NCBI GenBank assembly: GCA_964491485.1
Contig: CAZBGV010000019.1
Coordinates: 1 to 45,568 of the forward strand
DNA: 45,568 bases
Direction of reading: 5' to 3'
Origin: IDS-8 sp964491485
GTDB taxonomy: Bacteria > Pseudomonadota > Gammaproteobacteria > Steroidobacterales > Woeseiaceae
This document shows, piece by piece, positions 41,126 through 45,568 of this stretch. The stretch's first letter is position 1. Each line of letters starts with the position of its first letter. The translations under genes and the position numbers were made by a program. Below the pieces are notes generated by a model. It was not told where the DNA came from and ran no database searches. It saw only the letters and a list, made by a program, of their open reading frames with translations.

Positions 41126-43408
41126 ATGCACATCGCCCGATTCGCTGTCCTGCTCGCGGCATTGTCCGGCGCCGCGTGCCAGGAGCAGGCACAACCTCCG
41201 AACGATGCGCCGGGCGCGGCGGCGGCGTTTGTCGGCTCCGAAGCGTGCGGCGGCTGCCACGCGCGCGAGCTCGCGGCCTGGCACGGCTCGCAGCATGCGC
41301 TCGCGATGCAGCGCGCGGACGAGAACAGCGTCCTCGGCGATTTCTCCGGCGTCGACTTCGATTACTTCGGCAGGCACAGCCGCTTCTTCCGCCGCGACGA
41401 CGGCTTCTACGTGCGCACGGAGGACGGTGACGGGAAGCTGCGCGACTTCCGCATCGCATACACCTTCGGCGTTCTGCCGCTCCAGCAATACCTCGTCGAG
41501 GCACCCAGGGGCCGAATGCAGGCGCTGCCGTTCGCCTGGGACACGCGCCCGAAAGATGCCGGCGGACAGCGCTGGTTCCATCTCTACCCGGCCGAGCGCA
41601 TCGCACCCGGCGACCCGCTCCACTGGAGCGGCCCGAACCAGAACTGGAACTTCATGTGCGCGGAATGCCACTCGACCGACGTGAAGCTCGGCTACGACGC
41701 GGCAGAGGACACGTTCCACACCACTGACTCGGAAGTCTCGGTCGGCTGCGAGGCCTGTCATGGCCCCGGCGCGGCGCACGTCGCGCAGGCGCGTTCCGGC
41801 CGCTTCGACGGCGCGTACGGGCTCGCGCTCGACCTGCACGATCCCGGCATCGCCGGCTGGGTCATGAACCCGGCGACCGGCATCGCCGAAAATCCGCAGG
41901 CCGCGGGCGGACGCCAGCGGCAGCCCGAGGCCTGCGGGCGCTGCCACGCGCGCCGCGCGACGATCGCGCCGGACTACGAGTACGGGCGCCCGCTCGCCGA
42001 CACGCACCTCCCCGCGCTGCTCGATGCGCACCTGTATTTCCCCGACGGGCAGATCGAGGACGAGGTGTACGTGTACGGCTCGTTCCTGCAAAGCCGCATG
42101 TACCGCGCGGGCGTCACCTGCACGAGCTGCCACGAGCCGCATTCGGCCGGGCTCCGGGCGGGGCCGGAGCCGAGCGCCGTCTGCGCGCAATGCCACCTGC
42201 CCGCGAAGTTCGCGACGGTCGAGCACTCGGGTCACGCGCCCACTGATGCGGCCTGTGTCGATTGCCACATGCCGACGCGCACCTACATGCGCGTCGACCC
42301 GCGGCGCGATCACAGCTTCCGCATCCCGCGCCCGGACCTGAGCGTCGCCACGGGCGCACCGAACGCCTGCAACGCCTGCCATGCGGACCGCGATGCCGCA
42401 TGGGCGGCCGGCAAGCTGCTTGACTGGCTCGGCTCCAATGCCGTCGAGACGCCGCATTTCGCGACTGCGCTGGCGGCCGGCCGCGCCGGCTATGCGAACG
42501 ACGAGCTCGCGCGCGCCGCGTCGAATGCGGAGTTCCCCGCGATCGCGCGCGCCACCGCGGTATCGCTATTGCGCCCGCCCGCGACGCCGGACGCGAGCGC
42601 GGCCGTGCGCGCGTCTCTCGGCGATCCGGACCCGCTCGTGCGCATCGCCGCGCTGCGTTCTCTCGAGATGATTCCCGCTTCTTCCCGGCTGGACGCCGCC
42701 GCGCCGCTGCTTGACGACCCGGTGCGCAGCGTGCGCATCGAGGCGGCGCTCGCGCTCGCGGGCTTCCGCGATCTCATGCCCGTCGAGGATGCCCGGCGTT
42801 TCGCGCGCGCCGCCGTCGAGTACAGAGAAGCTTTCGAGCTCACCGCGAATCGCGCCGAGTCGCACTCGGCGCTCGCCGCGTTCGAGCTCGCGGGCGGCCA
42901 TTTGCGCGGCGCCGCCGACGAGTATGCAGAAGCGCTGCGCCGCGATCCCGCGTTCACGCCCGCGCGGTTGAACTATGCCGACGTGCTGCGCCGGCTCAAC
43001 GAGGACGCGCGCGCGGGCGACGTGCTGCGCGAAGGCCTCGCACGTGACGCCGACGACGCCGCGCTCCGCTACGCGTACGGACTCTGGCTCGTGCGTGCCG
43101 GCGACCGCGATGCCGCGCTCGAGTCGCTGCGCCGCGCCGCCGAGCTCGAGCCGGCGAGCAGCCAGTACACGTACGCGCTCGCCGTGGCGCTCAACTCGCT
43201 CGGCCGGACCGATGAAGCGCTGGCATTGCTCGGGCGCGCGCGACAGAGCTTCCCCGCCGATTACGAAATCGGCTGGGCGCTCGCGACGATGCGCCGCGAC
43301 GCAGGCGACCTCGCCGGGGCTCGCGAAGCCGCGAGCGAGCTCGTGCGCCGCTTTCCCGACGACCCGCAGGCGGCGGCGCTCCTCGAGTCGCTGGCGCAGG
43401 GCGACTGA
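41126..43408 (+). CDS. Octaheme cytochrome c lipoprotein with HEAT-like and TPR repeats
   Basis: A 760-residue exported protein. ALSGAAC places the lipid Cys at residue 18. Eight CxxCH heme motifs are present, with first Cys at 41, 178, 208, 270, 332, 353, 377 and 415, in the spacing of cytochrome c554-like proteins with doubled heme motifs. Residues about 470-570 are HEAT-like (DPLVRIAALRSLEMI, RSVRIEAALALAGF), and about 580-755 are TPR repeats (YAEALRRDPAFTPARLNYAD). The ATG at 41126 precedes the lipoprotein signal; the frame open from 41048 overlaps the sulfatase. Such proteins carry or accept electrons in the periplasm. Here it may take electrons from the two cytochrome-propeller proteins; that link is inferred. 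A redox enzyme role is the alternative. Confidence 0.9.
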   Translation: MHIARFAVLLAALSGAACQEQAQPPNDAPGAAAAFVGSEACGGCHARELAAWHGSQHALAMQRADENSVLGDFSGVDFDYFGRHSRFFRRDDGFYVRTEDGDGKLRDFRIAYTFGVLPLQQYLVEAPRGRMQALPFAWDTRPKDAGGQRWFHLYPAERIAPGDPLHWSGPNQNWNFMCAECHSTDVKLGYDAAEDTFHTTDSEVSVGCEACHGPGAAHVAQARSGRFDGAYGLALDLHDPGIAGWVMNPATGIAENPQAAGGRQRQPEACGRCHARRATIAPDYEYGRPLADTHLPALLDAHLYFPDGQIEDEVYVYGSFLQSRMYRAGVTCTSCHEPHSAGLRAGPEPSAVCAQCHLPAKFATVEHSGHAPTDAACVDCHMPTRTYMRVDPRRDHSFRIPRPDLSVATGAPNACNACHADRDAAWAAGKLLDWLGSNAVETPHFATALAAGRAGYANDELARAASNAEFPAIARATAVSLLRPPATPDASAAVRASLGDPDPLVRIAALRSLEMIPASSRLDAAAPLLDDPVRSVRIEAALALAGFRDLMPVEDARRFARAAVEYREAFELTANRAESHSALAAFELAGGHLRGAADEYAEALRRDPAFTPARLNYADVLRRLNEDARAGDVLREGLARDADDAALRYAYGLWLVRAGDRDAALESLRRAAELEPASSQYTYALAVALNSLGRTDEALALLGRARQSFPADYEIGWALATMRRDAGDLAGAREAASELVRRFPDDPQAAALLESLAQGD

Positions 43409-43426
43409 GCCGCGACGGAGACTAGG

Positions 43427-43453
43427 GAAGCTCCGCACGCTGTGCAGAGCTTC
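43427..43453. terminator. Hairpin between convergent genes, possible shared terminator
   Basis: GAAGCTC (43427-43433) pairs with GAGCTTC (43447-43453) and, after one mismatch, GCAC (43435-43438) pairs with GTGC (43442-43445), leaving a three-base loop. It sits between the stop of the octaheme gene and the stop of the BtuB-like gene. Neither side has a U-run, so it may act as a transcript-end stabiliser rather than a true intrinsic terminator. Confidence 0.45.
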
Positions 43454-45369
43454 TAGTAGCGATAGCGGAAGCCGAGCCGGCCGCGGCGTGCCGGCGCGAG
43501 GAAGCCGATCGCCTCCTCGTAATCCGTATCGAGCAGGTTGTCGACGGACAGGAGCAGGTCGAGATGCTCCGTCGGCCGCCAGGTGAGCGTCGCATCGAGG
43601 CGCTCGTAACCGTCCAGCCAGAGGCCGCCGGTCGGGACGGAGGAATCGAAGGTCTCGCCGACGAACGACCAGGCGGCGTGCACGAGCCAGTCCGTGGCGG
43701 GGACCCAGCGGAGCACGAGGCTGCCGCGCCAGTCCGGCCGCTGCCTGAGCGGCACGTCGGACTCCGGCACTTCCAGGTCGAGCCACGCGACCTCGGCGGC
43801 CAGGTCCAGGTCGGGGGTGGCGCTCCAGGTTGCCTGCAGCTCCGCGCCTTTGGCCGTGACCGAACGCCGGTTCACGTTCATGAACAGGTCGAAATCGAAA
43901 TCGACGAGGTCGGTGAACTCGCTGCGATAGACCGAGAGCGTGGTCGACAGCGCGTCGCTCAAGCGCCGGGTGACGCCGAGCTCCGCGCTTTCGCTCTTCT
44001 CCGAGCGCAGCTGTGGATTGCCGACCAGCGGGTTGCCCAGCGCGAAGAAGCTGGGGAGCTTGAAGCCTTCGCCCCAGCTTGCGCGGACGATCGTCGAGCC
44101 GCCGGCGGGCTGCCAGCGGCCGCCGAGCTTCACGGTCGTTTCGGCACCGCGCGCGTCGGGATCGTCGCGGCGCAGGCCGGCGAGCAGGGTCAGCGTGTCG
44201 GCGGGCCGGTAGCGCAGCTCGGCAAACGCACCGGCGACCCTGCGCTCGAGTGCGAAAGCCGTGGGGACCTGGACGCCGGGGGCGAATTCGATGAAGCCCT
44301 CGGAGGAGCCGTCGACGTCGTGCACGTCCGCACCGACGGTCGCGCGCAACGCAGCGCCGAATTCGCCGGTGAGGTACGCCGACAGGGACAAGCGGTCCAG
44401 GTCGGAGCTCGCTCCGTTCGCCGGCACCGGGTCGCGGAGCCCCGGCGCGACGCCGGGCGACGTGTAGCTGTCGGTGTGAGCGTAGCGCGCGGCACGGAAA
44501 TCGAGACTCCAGCGATCGCTGAGCGCGAGGCCGGCCGCGAGACCTGCCGTGAAGTCCCGGGAGGATTTGCGGTCGAGGGAGCGAAGGACGGCCAGGCGGG
44601 GACCGCCGCTGTCCTCCGGGAAAGACGTGCCCCTGTTGTCCGAGTACCGCGAGAACAGGTTGACGTGCCAGGTGTCGCCGGCGCCGAACGACAGCTTGCC
44701 GGTGACGGAATCGCTGGTGAACGCATTGCCCGGCGTGATGTCGCCGTCATCCAGCGTCGCGGCACGCAGCGAGAAGCCGCCGGCCGCGCCGAGCGGGCCG
44801 GCGAATCCGACACCGGCGTGCTCGTAGCCCTCCTCACCCACGGCACCTTCGAGGACGATCTCCGGCTCCTCGGCGCGGCGGCGCGTGATGACGTTGATGA
44901 CGCCGCTCAGCGCATCGGAGCCGTAGATCGCGGACTGCGGCCCGCGCACGATCTCGATGCGCTCGATGTCGCCGACGTCCAGCGTGGAGAAGTCGAAGGA
45001 TCCGCCGCGCGTGTTGTTCGGATCGTTCACGCGGATGCCGTCGAGCAGCACCATCGTGAAGTTGGCCTCGCCGCCGCGAATGAATACCGAGGCGATGCCG
45101 CCGCGCCCGCCCGGCTGCGTGACCTGCAGGCCGGGCGTGCTGCGCAGGAGATCGAGCACGGTTGCGGCATTCGCGGCCTCGATCGCGGCGCGGTCGATCA
45201 CCGCCGTCGAGCCCGGCAGCACGGCGAGATCGTCCGGCAGCCGGGTGCCGGTGGTGACGATCGTGTCGATCGGCGTGCTTTCGCCGGCGGCCAATGGCCC
45301 CGCCGCACAGGCGAGCAGGGGGAGGAAGGTACCGAAGGCGATGACGGCCGGCTTGCATGTGCTTTTCAT
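43453..45369 (-). CDS. btuB: BtuB-like TonB-dependent outer-membrane receptor
   Basis: A 638-residue TonB-dependent receptor. A signal peptide ends near residue 28; the TonB box is in PIDTIVTTGTRLPDD. The plug contains LRSTPGLQVTQPGGRGGIASVFIRGGEANFTMVLLDGIRVND and ERIEIVRGPQSAIYGSDALSGVINVITRR, the arrangement of cobalamin receptors. The barrel ends in RLGFRYRY with the usual aromatic terminus. Length matches E. coli BtuB (614) better than iron-siderophore receptors, so vitamin B12 or a corrinoid is the likely cargo, though small-receptor paralogs with other cargo exist. The ATG at 45369 precedes the signal peptide. It converges on the octaheme gene, has no FadR-type operator, and is probably independent of the sulfatase locus. 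No cobalamin riboswitch is recognisable upstream. Confidence 0.85.
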   Translation of the reverse strand: MKSTCKPAVIAFGTFLPLLACAAGPLAAGESTPIDTIVTTGTRLPDDLAVLPGSTAVIDRAAIEAANAATVLDLLRSTPGLQVTQPGGRGGIASVFIRGGEANFTMVLLDGIRVNDPNNTRGGSFDFSTLDVGDIERIEIVRGPQSAIYGSDALSGVINVITRRRAEEPEIVLEGAVGEEGYEHAGVGFAGPLGAAGGFSLRAATLDDGDITPGNAFTSDSVTGKLSFGAGDTWHVNLFSRYSDNRGTSFPEDSGGPRLAVLRSLDRKSSRDFTAGLAAGLALSDRWSLDFRAARYAHTDSYTSPGVAPGLRDPVPANGASSDLDRLSLSAYLTGEFGAALRATVGADVHDVDGSSEGFIEFAPGVQVPTAFALERRVAGAFAELRYRPADTLTLLAGLRRDDPDARGAETTVKLGGRWQPAGGSTIVRASWGEGFKLPSFFALGNPLVGNPQLRSEKSESAELGVTRRLSDALSTTLSVYRSEFTDLVDFDFDLFMNVNRRSVTAKGAELQATWSATPDLDLAAEVAWLDLEVPESDVPLRQRPDWRGSLVLRWVPATDWLVHAAWSFVGETFDSSVPTGGLWLDGYERLDATLTWRPTEHLDLLLSVDNLLDTDYEEAIGFLAPARRGRLGFRYRY

Positions 45370-45507
45370 TTGCCGCGCATGATCGCACATCGGGCACAAG
45401 GTATTGCAGGGGCGCCGGCCCGGGCCGTGCGGAGTCCGCCGCCATACCGGCCCGTGCTCCGCCGCGCTAACGGCGCCTTTTTCGGGCCGCGACAAACCCG
45501 GCTACCG

Positions 45508-45535
45508 GGCGACACTGTCGTCACTTGGCGACACT
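45508..45535. repeat. Short direct repeat GGCGACACT upstream of the BtuB-like gene
   Basis: GGCGACACT occurs at 45508-45516 and 45527-45535, 19 bases apart start to start. The first copy is part of an 11-base palindrome, CGACACTGTCG (45510-45520). This could be an operator about 140 bases before the start at 45369, or chance in GC-rich DNA. The remaining bases 45370-45507 show no promoter I would defend. Confidence 0.25.
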
Positions 45536-45568
45536 TGTCTGCCCCCGGGGCGCGTGCTACTTGTGCCC

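Noticed and set aside
43427..43453. Calling the convergent-gene hairpin a definite rho-independent terminator
   Set aside because: The stem is strong but lacks a U-run on either strand, so it is listed only as a possible terminator.

Overview
The window is very GC-rich (roughly 68-70% by eye) chromosomal DNA of a Gram-negative bacterium. TonB-dependent receptors, lipoproteins, a FadR-type GntR regulator and proteobacterial-looking enzymes suggest a proteobacterium, most likely a gammaproteobacterium. Several families here (DUF1080, PVC-type dehydrogenase, large sulfatase sets) are better known from Planctomycetes and related bacteria, so exchange of catabolic genes with such lineages is plausible. 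I saw no rRNA, tRNA, CRISPR array, transposase or integrase.

Most of the window reads as one catabolic locus for a sulfated carbohydrate. It holds eight Cys-type sulfatases (one fused to a metallophosphatase), secreted phosphatases, a TonB-dependent outer-membrane receptor, two c-type cytochrome/beta-propeller sugar-dehydrogenase-like proteins, an octaheme TPR lipoprotein, two Gfo/Idh/MocA oxidoreductases, a DUF1080 (3-keto-disaccharide hydrolase/lyase family) protein, mannonate dehydratase (UxuA), an atypical Nramp-fold transporter, a YieH-like sugar-phosphate phosphatase and a FadR-family GntR regulator. Outside the mannosylglycerate island there is no classical glycoside hydrolase or polysaccharide lyase. 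I infer that glycosidic bonds may be cut by oxidation to 3-keto sugars followed by DUF1080 chemistry.

Layout: (1) 82-4954, minus: two sulfatases and a PhoD-like phosphatase. (2) 5024-11650, minus: a self-contained phosphotransferase system (HPr-EI-EIIA, EIIB, EIIC) with an MngB-type GH38 alpha-mannosidase, probably for mannosylglycerate, with a divergent secreted PHP-family phosphoesterase at 11764-12939. (3) 12950-15000, minus: YieH-like phosphatase plus sulfatase, divergent from the GntR regulator at 15096-15785. (4) 15763-27901, minus: seven tightly coupled genes from the DUF1080/dehydrogenase/cytochrome protein to the sulfatase-phosphatase fusion. (5) 27996-30590, minus: TonB-dependent receptor with a long regulatory upstream region. 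(6) 30926-36916, minus: two sulfatases and a cytochrome/PA14/propeller protein. (7) 37076-43408, plus: sulfatase, phosphatase, sulfatase, octaheme-TPR lipoprotein. (8) 43453-45369, minus: BtuB-like receptor.

An 11-bp near-palindrome, TGGTCAGGCCA (often followed by AT), occurs seven times. All copies lie in intergenic regions before regions 1, 3, 5, 6 and 7 and before the regulator itself, and several overlap credible promoters. This is the expected operator form for a FadR-family regulator and ties these units into one regulon. The mannosylglycerate operon and the BtuB gene lack a convincing copy. Region 4 lacks its own copy and may be reached by readthrough past a strong hairpin behind the receptor gene.
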